NCBI RefSeq assembly: GCF_002741015.1 | Contig: NZ_CP016616.1 | Coordinates: 355,501 to 419,500, forward strand | DNA length: 64,000 nucleotides | DNA from: Microvirga ossetica | GTDB taxonomy: Bacteria > Pseudomonadota > Alphaproteobacteria > Rhizobiales > Beijerinckiaceae | Direction: 5' to 3' | Shown: piece after piece, positions 38,901 to 46,946 of the stretch | Layout of the letters: the number at the start of each line of letters is the position of its first letter | How positions within the stretch are numbered: position 1 is the first letter of the stretch | The notes under the pieces: generated by a model | The model's database searches: none | Told to the model about the DNA's origin: nothing | Seen by the model: the letters and a program-made list of their open reading frames with translations, nothing else | Translations under genes and position numbers: made by a program

Positions 38901-39701
38901 CGCGACCGCGAAAAGATGCCCGACCGCCGCAAGGGCTACACCCAGAAGGCCGTCGTCGGCGGCCACAAGGTGTACCTGCGCACCGGCGAATACGACGACG
39001 GACGCCTCGGCGAGATCTTCATCGACATGCACAAGGAAGGCGCCGCCTTCCGTGCGATGATGAACAACTTCGCCATCGCCATCTCGCTCGGCCTGCAATA
39101 CGGCGTGCCGCTCGAGGAATACGTGGAGGCCTTCACCTTCACGCGCTTCGAGCCGGCGGGCTTCGTCCAGGGCAACGAGCGCATCAAGAGCGCGACCTCG
39201 ATCCTCGACTACGTGTTCCGCGAGCTCGCGGTCTCGTATCTCTCCCGCAACGACCTCGCCCATGTCGATCCGTCGGAAGCAGGCCCCACCACCATCGGCT
39301 CGGGCGAAGCCCAGTCGAAGGCGCCGGAGCCGGCGCCTGCCACGGCCATCGTCTCCCGCGGCTTCGTGCGCGGCAATTCCGACCGCCTCATGCTGATCCC
39401 CGGCGGTGGTGGCAGCGCCACTGGCATTGGTCAGCGCTCACCCGGTCTGACGGTCGGCGCGAACGCGCTCAAGGGCGAGCTCGCCCCGGCCGCCGCAGCC
39501 GTCGAGGAGACGGTGGGCGAAGCCGAGATGTCCAAGCTCGCCTTCGCCGCCCCGGCCCCGTCCATGGCCGACAAGCGCGCCGAGGCCAAGATGAAAGGCT
39601 ATGTCGGCGAATCCTGCCCCGAATGCGCCAACTTCACGCTGGTGCGAAACGGGACGTGCTTGAAGTGCGATACGTGCGGTGGGACAACCGGGTGCTCTTG
39701 A
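35994..39701 (+). CDS. nrdJ: Vitamin B12-dependent (class II) ribonucleotide reductase
   Basis: Makes deoxyribonucleotides using adenosylcobalamin, with or without oxygen. The 1,235-residue protein begins [17 protein letters not shown]. The core has [40 protein letters not shown], the active-site region [35 protein letters not shown], and a C-terminal zinc ribbon with redox cysteines ([10 protein letters not shown]…[14 protein letters not shown]). The ATG at 35994 with TAGGAA upstream fits; the ORF is open 70 codons further up but only through the structured leader. It is the last core gene before the accessory island. Confidence 0.97.
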   Translation: MRIERRYTKTGQSPYSSLAFRLATSEIRNPDGSVVFKLENIEVPETWSQVASDVLAQKYFRKAGVPARLKKVEENDVPSWLWRSVPDEAALASLPEDQRLGSEISSKQVFDRLAGCWTYWGWKGGYFSSEEDAQAFYDELRFMLANQMVAPNSPQWFNTGLHWAYGIDGPGQGHYYVDYKTGKLTKSKSSYEHPQPHACFIQGVEDDLVNDGGIMDLWVREARLFKYGSGTGSNFSKLRGEGEKLSGGGRSSGLMSFLKIGDRAAGAIKSGGTTRRAAKMVVVDVDHPDIESYIDWKVKEEQKVAALVTGSKLAAKHLKAIMKACVNCEAEGDACFDPEKNPALKKEIRQARRVMIPDNSIKRVIQFAKQGYTEIDFPVYDTDWDSEAYLTVSGQNSNNSVSLTDDFLRAVESDADWHLTARKDGKVVKTLKARDLWEQIGHAAWASADPGLHFNTTMNDWHTSPAGGRIRASNPCSEYMFLDDTACNLASANLLQFFDRQNHKFDAESFEHACRLWTVVLEISVMMAQFPSKEIAQLSYEYRTLGLGFANIGGLLMTMGLPYDSDAGRALGGALTAIMTGVSYATSAEMAGELGPFPNYKANAKHMLRVIRNHRRAAHGLSDGYEGLAVNPVPLDHASCPDQDLVVHAKSVWDRALELGEKNGYRNAQSTVIAPTGTIGLVMDCDTTGIEPDFALVKFKKLAGGGYFKIINRAVPDALRALGYRESEIAEIEAYAVGHGSMKQAPAVNPGSLRSKGFSDEKIDAVEKGLKSAFDIKFVFNRWTLGEDFLTGTLKVPAEKLNDPSFDLLTFLGYSKADIEAANIHICGAMTLEGAPFLKTEHYAVFDCANPCGKIGKRYLSVESHIRMMAASQPFISGAISKTINMPNDATVEDCKNAYMLSWKLALKANALYRDGSKLSQPLNSALIADEDEDAEDAAETLAALPAAAKAAHVSEKIVEKIVERVVAMRDREKMPDRRKGYTQKAVVGGHKVYLRTGEYDDGRLGEIFIDMHKEGAAFRAMMNNFAIAISLGLQYGVPLEEYVEAFTFTRFEPAGFVQGNERIKSATSILDYVFRELAVSYLSRNDLAHVDPSEAGPTTIGSGEAQSKAPEPAPATAIVSRGFVRGNSDRLMLIPGGGGSATGIGQRSPGLTVGANALKGELAPAAAAVEETVGEAEMSKLAFAAPAPSMADKRAEAKMKGYVGESCPECANFTLVRNGTCLKCDTCGGTTGCS

Positions 39702-40019
39702 TTATTCCGAGTGTTTGTCTGTTGTGACGTGACCCAAAGTTTGTCCGCTGCGAGCGACAGTGCGTCCGCAAATCGACGCATAGTTCGCCCGCAGCGGGTG
39801 AACGCCGGAACACCCTTGCAATAGGCTGTCCGGGTTCCGTCCGAGCCTCTCAACAATTCTTCTGGGCGGCGTTCGTGCCTACGATGCCGCCCCCTCCCCA
39901 AGCTATGAACCACCAGGGCTGATGGGCGCTCTTGGCGCGCGTCAACTGGTTACTCGAACAAACGATGAACAGCCTGGCCGTTAGGACGAGGTCCCGGCCG
40001 GGCTTGAAGGATTCGGCAA
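39702..40019. other. Junction between core genome and accessory island
   Basis: 318 bases with no gene, tRNA or recognisable attachment repeat. The last bases give AAGGATT, a usable ribosome site for the first island gene. The promoter of the four-gene operon should lie here. Confidence 0.5.
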
Positions 40020-41156
40020 ATGACAGTGACTTTGACCTTCCACCCGCTCAACAACGCTGACTCGACGCGCATCGACCTGAAGGATGGCCGCAAGCTTCTC
40101 GTCGATTACGCCGACATGCGTAACCCGAACGACGCCGCGGATCCCTGTATCGATCTTCCCACCGCCCTTCGGAACGACCTCCGGGCCAAAGCGCGCGACT
40201 ACTTCGACGTCGTCCTCTTCACCCATCTGGACGCGGACCACACGATGGGCGCCGGCGACTTCTTTCATTTCGAGCGGTGGACCAGCTACCAGGGTAACGG
40301 CCGCATCAAGATGAAAGAGCTCTGGGTTCCGGCGGCTGCCCTCACTGAGGAAGGATGCGAAGGCGATGCCAAAATCATCCGGCAGGAGGCTCGTCATCGC
40401 TTCATCCAGGGCAAGGGCATCCGTGTGTTTTCCCGACCAGGGCGCCTGCGCAAATTCTGTGAGGACAATGGTATCCGCCTCGAAGGTCGTCTCCATCTGA
40501 TCACGGACGCCGGCAAGCTAGTGCCTGGCTTTGACGACCTCAACGCCGCTGGGGGTGTTGAGATCTTCATTCACAACCCTCTGGCATGGCGTCTCAATGA
40601 CCGTGAAGTCGAGGAGAGGAACGAGGATGCCGTCGTCTTTCAGGCCGTATTCCGCGAGGGCATGACCGACACCAAAGTCCTGTTCGCCTCCGACGTCAAT
40701 GCGGACACACTGAGCCACATCGTGCAGACCTCAAAGCGGCATAAGAACGAGGATCGTCTCCGCTGGCATGTTTTCAAGATCCCGCATCACTGCAGCTACA
40801 AGTCGTTGAACTGCAACGACAAGGGCGTCGATAAGACCACCCCTATTGAGGATGTGCGCTGGCTGTGTGAGGAGCAGGCGGAGCCCCGCGGGATCATGGT
40901 TTCCACGAGCGAGATCAATCCCGGAAAGGGTTCTGAGCGCGACAAGAACGTCCGTCCCCCACACCGACAGGCCGCTGCCTATTACGAAGACGTCGCGGCC
41001 GAGGTGGACGGCCAGTTCGAGGTCACGATGCATCACTCCCCGCGTCGTAATCCGAAGCCCTGCCAGGTGTCCATTACGACCGCTGGCGCGTCGTTTGTCG
41101 CCACCGCGGCGCTCCCGTCTGACTACGTAGCGGCCACTCCGATGAGGGCTGGTTGA
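40020..41156 (+). CDS. MBL-fold (ComEC-like) hydrolase, first gene of the E2-E1-JAB operon
   Basis: A 378-residue metallo-beta-lactamase-fold protein. The metal motif LFTHLDADHTMG gives H69-x-D71-x-D73-H74, the HxDxDH form common in ComEC/Rec2-like members; ASDVN (Asp near 225) and IPHHCSYKSL (His near 256) fit the later metal ligands. There is no signal peptide, so it should act in the cytoplasm. Its TGA overlaps the next gene's ATG by one base. Operons joining MBL-fold proteins to E1/E2/JAB proteins have been predicted before from comparative genomics; the substrate is not known. Confidence 0.82.
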   Translation: MTVTLTFHPLNNADSTRIDLKDGRKLLVDYADMRNPNDAADPCIDLPTALRNDLRAKARDYFDVVLFTHLDADHTMGAGDFFHFERWTSYQGNGRIKMKELWVPAAALTEEGCEGDAKIIRQEARHRFIQGKGIRVFSRPGRLRKFCEDNGIRLEGRLHLITDAGKLVPGFDDLNAAGGVEIFIHNPLAWRLNDREVEERNEDAVVFQAVFREGMTDTKVLFASDVNADTLSHIVQTSKRHKNEDRLRWHVFKIPHHCSYKSLNCNDKGVDKTTPIEDVRWLCEEQAEPRGIMVSTSEINPGKGSERDKNVRPPHRQAAAYYEDVAAEVDGQFEVTMHHSPRRNPKPCQVSITTAGASFVATAALPSDYVAATPMRAG

Positions 41157-43444
41157 TGGCACCTCAATCTCTCGACGACGTTTTCGGCCCCCCTCTCGAA
41201 ATCGATGCGCTGTCGCATCCCCGCGCGATTGCGGTCGCGCGGCTGCTCCGTGATGGTGACACACAGGGGTATCGTCTGATCGAGGCTCGGCGCGCTCTTG
41301 GGGGCGCTGAGGCTCTCATTGTCAGGGTGCATGTCGACCGGCCGCAGCAGTTCGTTCATCCCCTCAAGGCTGTCGAGCCTTTGGCGCTTCGCTTCGAGGC
41401 CCAGGACCTGCCTGGCGTGTTCTCGATCCGCGAGGATTTTCCGCCTGCGCCCCACTCGTGCACTGGCTCGCCGTCCGATCCACTGTACCTCTGCATTGAT
41501 GACCGACCCTGGAGCGAAGCTCGGCTGAGTTGGACGCCAAGCGACTTCCTGGTTCGGATCCAGAATTGGCTCGCCATGACCGCGCGGGGCCAATTGCATG
41601 GACAGGATCGCGCTCCGTATCCGCTTTTTGCCAGTCTCGGCCCCATTGTTGTGCTTCCGCGCAGTGTGTTGGCGCGCGTCTCGGAGGAGCCGGTCGGGCT
41701 CTCCCTCTACCGGGTTGAAGCGGAGGCGCAGCGTGAGGTTCTCCTCGCGACCACAGGCCCAGTGCCGAAGGGCTTCAACCGGGTTCCCATGATGGTGCTT
41801 GGATTGGGTGTTCCCCCGCAGCATCAAGGGCAGATCAGGTTTCCACCCCGGACCTTGGGCGAGCTCGTCGACCTGCTCTCTCCGCTTGGGGTGGACCTCA
41901 TCTCTGAACTCCGGAAACGGATCTGGGCCGAGATGGGGCAGGCACGGGATAGCGCTCCCATCAGCGATAGGCCTCTGAGTGCCAGGCTCGGCGTGATCGT
42001 CGCGTTCCCAATGCAGGACGAGGCGGGATCGACAACGGCTGGCACAGACCTCCGGGGCTTCTTCTCGCGCTCTACCGTCGCGGAAATCGGCGAAAGCATC
42101 GGCTGCTTGGAAAAATCACCTGACGGCGTTTATGGGCGGCTTCTCTTCTCCAGCTCGACCGGCCCGCTGGACCATGATCTGATCCCGGGCGAGCTGCACA
42201 TCGGCTACGACCGCGAATTGGCGACCATCGTCTCAGGTCGAGAGAGCATTGACCAACGCGCCGTGGTGATGGTTGGCGCGGGCGCCGTCGGCTCGCACGT
42301 TGCCAGCTTCCTCGCGCGAGAGGGGATGTTCTCCTGGACCGTGATCGACGACGATCACTTCCTCCCCCACAACGCCGTGCGCCACGTCCTTTACCCAGAG
42401 GCCGTCGGAATTTCGAAGGCTCGGGCTCTTGCATCGACCCTCGACGAGATCCTCGCCGTCACCGACACCCGTTACGTCGTAGCTAACGCGCTGGGCAACG
42501 GGCCGAGGCATGAGGAGGTTCAAGCGGCGCTCGCCTCCTCCGAACTGATCTTCGATGCTTCCGCATCAATAACTGTCAGCCGGCATCTCTCTGCAGGCGC
42601 TCCATCTGCCGTTCGCCGCATGTCGTTCTTTTTCAACCCGGATGGGACCGACGCCGTCCTCCTTGTGGAGCCCGCTGATCGCCAATCCACCCTGCGCGAC
42701 TTGGAAGCCCAGCACTATGGAATGGTCGTGCAGGATCCGCACCTCATCAGTCACTTGCGGATGACGGAGGAGCGCATCGCCTATTCCGGAGCGTGCCGAC
42801 AAGCCACGAACCGGATGCCCGAGACGCGTGTCGCAGCGCTCTCGGCAGCAATCGCCATGGGGGTCAAGGAAGCCCTCGACGGCGACGATGGGGCCGTCAC
42901 AGTCTGGCGCCTTGCGGACGGCGGGATGCATTGCATCCGAGCTCACGCCGTCAAGTGGCATCGGTTCGATGTGGGAGGTTGGAGCCTGTCGCTTTCCTAT
43001 GACCTGAAGGCCGTGCTCGAAAGCCGTCGGCAGCAAGCGCTCCCGGCCGAAACCGGGGGCGTCCTGCTTGGTGTCGTCGACATGGAGGCCCGCACGATCC
43101 ACGTGTGCTCGGCACTGGACGCCCCCGAGGACAGCAAGGGAGACCCGGCCGCATTCGAGCGCGGCATCGCCGGCCTTCGCGAGAAGATCGGCCACGCCTC
43201 TGCGGAAACCGGAGGTCAGCTCACTTATGTGGGCGAGTGGCACTCCCACCCCGCAGGTCACCCCACAACCCCAAGCCTGACGGACCTCTCCCAACTTGGT
43301 GAACTGGCCCGCGTTCTCGACATGAACGGGCTGCCCGGCGTCATGGCCATCGTCGGAGACGACGGTATCCGGATCCATACGGCCGGCCTGCTCGGTGGCG
43401 ACGAGCCCTTGGTCATCATCAATGCCACCGGAGCAGTGCAATGA
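41156..43444 (+). CDS. E2-like / E1-like (ThiF) / JAB peptidase fusion protein
   Basis: The 762-residue protein joins three steps of ubiquitin-type chemistry. Residues about 1-155 look like a prokaryotic E2: SIREDFPPAPH then LYLCIDD with the probable catalytic Cys113, followed by a helix ending NWLAMTARGQLH. Residues about 360-600 are an E1/ThiF adenylation domain: VMVGAGAVGSH (GxGxxG at 374-379), VIDDDHFLPHNAVRH, and a likely thioester Cys547 in YSGACRQATNR. Residues about 612-750 are a JAB/JAMM protease: Glu632, HSHP (696-699), Ser707 and Asp710. Residues 160-360 are unassigned. Type II CBASS splits these roles between Cap2 (E2-E1) and Cap3 (JAB). I use the ATG at 41156. Confidence 0.85.
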   Translation: MAPQSLDDVFGPPLEIDALSHPRAIAVARLLRDGDTQGYRLIEARRALGGAEALIVRVHVDRPQQFVHPLKAVEPLALRFEAQDLPGVFSIREDFPPAPHSCTGSPSDPLYLCIDDRPWSEARLSWTPSDFLVRIQNWLAMTARGQLHGQDRAPYPLFASLGPIVVLPRSVLARVSEEPVGLSLYRVEAEAQREVLLATTGPVPKGFNRVPMMVLGLGVPPQHQGQIRFPPRTLGELVDLLSPLGVDLISELRKRIWAEMGQARDSAPISDRPLSARLGVIVAFPMQDEAGSTTAGTDLRGFFSRSTVAEIGESIGCLEKSPDGVYGRLLFSSSTGPLDHDLIPGELHIGYDRELATIVSGRESIDQRAVVMVGAGAVGSHVASFLAREGMFSWTVIDDDHFLPHNAVRHVLYPEAVGISKARALASTLDEILAVTDTRYVVANALGNGPRHEEVQAALASSELIFDASASITVSRHLSAGAPSAVRRMSFFFNPDGTDAVLLVEPADRQSTLRDLEAQHYGMVVQDPHLISHLRMTEERIAYSGACRQATNRMPETRVAALSAAIAMGVKEALDGDDGAVTVWRLADGGMHCIRAHAVKWHRFDVGGWSLSLSYDLKAVLESRRQQALPAETGGVLLGVVDMEARTIHVCSALDAPEDSKGDPAAFERGIAGLREKIGHASAETGGQLTYVGEWHSHPAGHPTTPSLTDLSQLGELARVLDMNGLPGVMAIVGDDGIRIHTAGLLGGDEPLVIINATGAVQ

Positions 43445-44604
43445 ACCTTCCGATCCCTAACCCGCGTCCGAAGTTGGGTTTGGCCCTCTCAGGTGGCGGT
43501 ATCAGAGCTGCGGTGTTTCATCTGGGGGTCCTCCGTCGATTGGCGGAGGAAAACCTGCTGGAAAGCGTTTCTCATCTCTCGACTGTCTCAGGCGGGAGCC
43601 TCGTGACGGCGGCTATCTTCGCGCACTCCGAGTGGGTGTGGCCAGCGTCTGTGGCCTATCGCTCTGAAGTCTATCCAAAACTCCGAGACCTCCTGACCTC
43701 TCGGGACCTATTCAGCTTTGCGGCCGTTGGCTGGCTCGGCGCGGTCCGACACAGTCACCGCGTCGCCTTCAATCGCGCCGATCTGCTTGCAAGGCTCCTC
43801 GAAAGCAGTTGGGGGATCACTGCGATGCTTTCGGACCTTCCGGTCCACCCGATCTGGGCGATTAACACGACCTGCATCGAGACAGGCAAAAATTGGAGGT
43901 TCTCCCAGCGAGAGATGGGTGACTGGACCTTTGGGAGGCACTACAACCCTTCCTACAAGGTCGCCGCGGCTGCTGCGGCTTCGGCAGCCGTGCCCTACGC
44001 CATTGGCGCTCTTGCGTTCGATCTCCCATCGGAGGGCTGGCACCGGACTGATCCGGCCACGAGGACCCCACTCGCGAAAACAACTCCTGCAATGCCGCGG
44101 GTACGCTTGTGGGACGGAGGGGCTTACGAGAACCTGGGGCTGGAGTTCCTCTATAAGCCGGGCGCACAACTGAAGGAGTGCGACCTGTTGATCTGCAGCG
44201 ATGCGTCGGGGCCCCTACGTCCGCCGGTTGGATTGCTGCAAAGACTTCGCCCAGAAGGGCTCTCGTCCCCCAGGCTGTTTAATATTGCCAGCGATCAAAT
44301 CCGCGCGCTGCGGTCTCGGATGCTGGTCCGAGACTTCGAGGCCGGAACCATTCGAGGGGCGCTCATCAAAATGGGCAACTCGGTGCGCGATATCGACATC
44401 CAGGTCAAACGCGGCCGCGACGACTACGACCTTTACCTCTCGGACGAGGAAAGCCGGCTCGCGCTCACGCATCCCACCGATCTGAAGGCTCCCTCAAAGG
44501 ATCTCTTCGACCGGATCGCCCGTCATGGCTTTGAGGCTGCCGATGCGACCCTTTCGGTCCGCCTTCCTACCGAGTTCCCCCAACCCTATGCCTGGTCAGC
44601 CTGA
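43441..44604 (+). CDS. Patatin-like phospholipase
   Basis: The 387-residue protein has the patatin oxyanion loop SGGGIRAAVFHLGVL (GGGxR at 18-22), the nucleophile elbow STVSGGS (Ser50; the first G of GxSxG is Thr), and the catalytic Asp in WDGGAYENLGLE (DGG at 225-227). Patatin-like enzymes release fatty acids from membrane lipids and serve as cell-killing effectors in CBASS (CapV). Here the gene follows the E2-E1-JAB gene with an ATGA overlap, which suggests an effector role. No signal peptide is seen. Confidence 0.9.
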   Translation: MNLPIPNPRPKLGLALSGGGIRAAVFHLGVLRRLAEENLLESVSHLSTVSGGSLVTAAIFAHSEWVWPASVAYRSEVYPKLRDLLTSRDLFSFAAVGWLGAVRHSHRVAFNRADLLARLLESSWGITAMLSDLPVHPIWAINTTCIETGKNWRFSQREMGDWTFGRHYNPSYKVAAAAAASAAVPYAIGALAFDLPSEGWHRTDPATRTPLAKTTPAMPRVRLWDGGAYENLGLEFLYKPGAQLKECDLLICSDASGPLRPPVGLLQRLRPEGLSSPRLFNIASDQIRALRSRMLVRDFEAGTIRGALIKMGNSVRDIDIQVKRGRDDYDLYLSDEESRLALTHPTDLKAPSKDLFDRIARHGFEAADATLSVRLPTEFPQPYAWSA

Positions 44605-45560
44605 TGAGAAGCATCACAACCCGTTTCCGTGCGTATCAGTTGGGATGCTCGGGTTCGTCGTTCTCCTTCTTCGCGGGGGGACATTTCACCGTTTTGGAGG
44701 CACGCCTGACAGCGCAGAGCCGACCATCTCTCGTCTATGAGATGCAACGTTGCGGGTTGGACGGTGCCGATACATTGCATATAACGAGCTGGGACACCGA
44801 CCACTGCAACCATTGTGAGCTTGAGGATCTCCTCAACCTCATCCACCCAGCCAAGATCGAGTGTCCCGGCTACGAACCCTACTCGGAGTCCGCCAAGAAG
44901 TCCTTGAAGACCATTGAAAACTACCGCATCAGCCGGCGCTTCTCCAATCGCGGGACAGAGATCCGCGCTATCACCCCGGCGTACATCTCAAGCCTCTCAA
45001 AGGCCGAAGAACTCGCCTTCCGGGATACCTTCTACAATCCGAAATGGATCGACCTGAATTGTGCGAACAACAACTCGACGGTGAAGCATTTTCGGGGAGG
45101 AAGCTTCAACGTTCTGAGCCTGGGCGATGTTGAGGATCACCGGATCTCAGCCCGTCTCAGACGGGGGCGGATCCTGAAAGAACAAACCGATGTAATGATC
45201 TTGGCCCACCACGGGGCCGACAATGGGTTTACCAATAAAGATTTCATAGCCCGGCTTCGTCCGAAGCTGGCTATCTGTTCCGCTGACTATGCCAATCAAT
45301 ATGACCACCCGCGTCAAGAGATACGGGATCTTCTCTTTGATTACGGCGTCCGTCTGATGACTACAAAGACCGGGGACATTATTGTTAAATCCATTGGTGA
45401 CCACACAGGACACTACCGAGCCATCAATCTCAAAGGAAACTCGAAGGAAATTTCCTCAAGCTGTGATTTTAGATCAAAGAAGGCACAGCTCCTTTCTTTT
45501 AACGAGGATACCATCCGACAGAGGATGATGCCGCGACCTCACTATCTGAATCTCCGGTAG
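44604..45560 (+). CDS. Second MBL-fold protein of the operon
   Basis: A 318-residue MBL-fold protein, starting on the last base of the patatin stop codon. The metal motif reads ITSWDTDHCNH, so the usual first histidine is Ser62, followed by Asp64, Asp66 and His67. LGDVED and LAHHGADNGF supply the later ligands. The fold resembles the first gene's product but the sequences differ widely. The missing histidine could mean a one-metal site, altered chemistry or a non-catalytic partner. The lower-GC 3' end and loose C-terminus differ from the upstream genes. Confidence 0.75.
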   Translation: MRSITTRFRAYQLGCSGSSFSFFAGGHFTVLEARLTAQSRPSLVYEMQRCGLDGADTLHITSWDTDHCNHCELEDLLNLIHPAKIECPGYEPYSESAKKSLKTIENYRISRRFSNRGTEIRAITPAYISSLSKAEELAFRDTFYNPKWIDLNCANNNSTVKHFRGGSFNVLSLGDVEDHRISARLRRGRILKEQTDVMILAHHGADNGFTNKDFIARLRPKLAICSADYANQYDHPRQEIRDLLFDYGVRLMTTKTGDIIVKSIGDHTGHYRAINLKGNSKEISSSCDFRSKKAQLLSFNEDTIRQRMMPRPHYLNLR

Positions 45561-45638
45561 AAGGAGCGCAGTACGAACGAGAAAGCCCAGGCTCCGGGGC
45601 GAACGGGCGGGGTGCTGCCGCACCTCCTGCCTCGCGCA

Positions 45639-45857
45639 CTACGGGCCTGGGCTGATTGGGGTCCAGACGGGCGCCTGCATCGTCAGGCAAGCGCAGGAAC
45701 AGGCCGCGCCGGAGTACATCTGTCCTGGCACGGCCTCATCGAGGCAGGTGGTGACGCCCGCCGCTTCGTAGTCCACATACGATGTCACTGGGGTAAACCT
45801 GATATGGGGATTGAAACACAATCCGCAAGAGGCGGCACCTGAAGGTCCGCAGCCCAT
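45639..45857 (-). CDS. Hypothetical small cysteine-rich ORF
   Basis: A 72-codon frame between the two convergent operons. It reads MGCGPSGAASCGLCFNPHI at the start and GQMYSGAACSCACLTMQAPV near the end, with eight cysteines. The ribosome site is weak (GGGT). It could be a real small metal-binding or precursor-type peptide, or chance. No family recognised. The surrounding 45561-45967 gap also holds an inverted repeat pair (AGCCCAGGC…GCCTGGGCT) just past the operon end. Confidence 0.3.
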   Translation of the reverse strand: MGCGPSGAASCGLCFNPHIRFTPVTSYVDYEAAGVTTCLDEAVPGQMYSGAACSCACLTMQAPVWTPISPGP

Positions 45858-45901
45858 ATTACCCGGTCATGCGTGCATTCTCGGCGGGCGGAAGGCCGAT
45901 G

Positions 45902-45968
45902 CCCACGGCCGAGGGTAGAAACTCGTGTGTCGCCGAACACTGGAGCTGGCCGTGGGATAATCTACCCT
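45902..45968 (-). other. Possible H-type pseudoknot at the 3' end of the HNH operon
   Basis: Two crossing complementary pairs: CCCACGGCC (45902-45910) with GGCCGTGGG (45948-45956), 9 bp, and AGGGTAGA (45912-45919) with TCTACCCT (45961-45968), 8 bp. The order A-B-A'-B' allows a pseudoknot or two alternative hairpins. The last pair touches the HNH gene's TAA. It could be a 3' stability element or terminator. Confidence 0.4.
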
Positions 45969-46897
45969 TACAAGCAGTGCTTTGCCCGGTGCTTCGCCAG
46001 GAAATACGGGTCGGGGTGAAGAGCTCGATCCTGCGGCAAGAGAATCTGTCTCTCCCGCTCACCGATCAGGCCGCGAAGCTCCGGCGGCACCTTGTTATGT
46101 GAAAGGATCAACGAATAGTCGGCTCGAATGCCGATCAGGCCCCGGTCGAACATCCAGTGGAAGGTTTGGCTTAGGGCAATGCCGTTCTGGACCATGTCCG
46201 GCCCACCGTCCTCCACCGCCCAGATGTGAGCGGCATGTACCTCGGGACGACCACCGCCGTTCCGGATCTCCAGCCCTGTGACGGCGCACCGATAACCATA
46301 GGCTTCCCGCACATTCAGGCGGAACATAGCGTCTCGCACCGAGCGATTGATGAGGTACTGCTCAACGCGTCGCTCGCGCTCGCCAGGAGCAAGGCGTAGG
46401 AGTTCTCCTGTCTCCGGATCCCGCAGGGCGTCGTCCAGATCATGCAGTGCCACCTTGGACTGGTCAAAGAGCTCGCCGAGACCTGCAATCACAATGTGGG
46501 CGAAATCCTGAGCCGGTAGGCCTCGAATTGAGTTCTGCAGCAGTCCCTTGGCGCTGGACGGGTGCTTAATCCGACTCTCCCAGTAAGTGCCATCGGGGCG
46601 CCGGAGTGGCACTGGGCGCTGGAACGGCAGGAATTGGTCAACGAGCGCGAAGTAGTGGTCTGAGAGTCCGGTCTCGTCGTCTGGGACAACCTTCAGCACC
46701 CGAGCTGTGGCAAAGTAAATATTGCGGCCACGGCCTTTGTCGGCACGCCGGGGCTCGTAATAGACAATCCGCTTGCCCACTGACATCCGGGCGGGTTTCA
46801 GGAGCTGCTCGGAGAAATGATACCGCTCCTCGATTCGATCCTTGTAAGATGTGCCCCGCGACGCATTGAAGGCTGCGTAGGGATAATCCGCCTCCAC
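45968..46897 (-). CDS. HNH endonuclease (HNH_2 type)
   Basis: A 309-residue nuclease. The C-terminal HNH domain is clear: YRCAVTGLEIR, then VHAAHIWAVEDGGPD and NGIALSQTFHWMFDRGLI. The N-terminal half (GKRIVYYEPRR…YFATARVLKVVPD…HYFALVDQF) has the strand pattern of a PUA/EVE/ASCH-like reader domain; this is inference. Enzymes joining such readers to HNH cut modified DNA. The likely start is a GTG at 46897 after GGGGGAG. It is the last gene of a three-gene operon with the helicase and the SEC-C protein. Confidence 0.82.
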   Translation of the reverse strand: MEADYPYAAFNASRGTSYKDRIEERYHFSEQLLKPARMSVGKRIVYYEPRRADKGRGRNIYFATARVLKVVPDDETGLSDHYFALVDQFLPFQRPVPLRRPDGTYWESRIKHPSSAKGLLQNSIRGLPAQDFAHIVIAGLGELFDQSKVALHDLDDALRDPETGELLRLAPGERERRVEQYLINRSVRDAMFRLNVREAYGYRCAVTGLEIRNGGGRPEVHAAHIWAVEDGGPDMVQNGIALSQTFHWMFDRGLIGIRADYSLILSHNKVPPELRGLIGERERQILLPQDRALHPDPYFLAKHRAKHCL

Positions 46898-46946
46898 TTT
46901 CTCCCCCGATCTTTGCCCAAGGAGCCCGAACTCCGTTAGAGGGGCA

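Noticed and set aside
40020..45560. Calling the operon a type II CBASS
   Set aside because: The patatin and E2-E1-JAB parts fit, but no CD-NTase is present and two MBL proteins are not standard CBASS genes.
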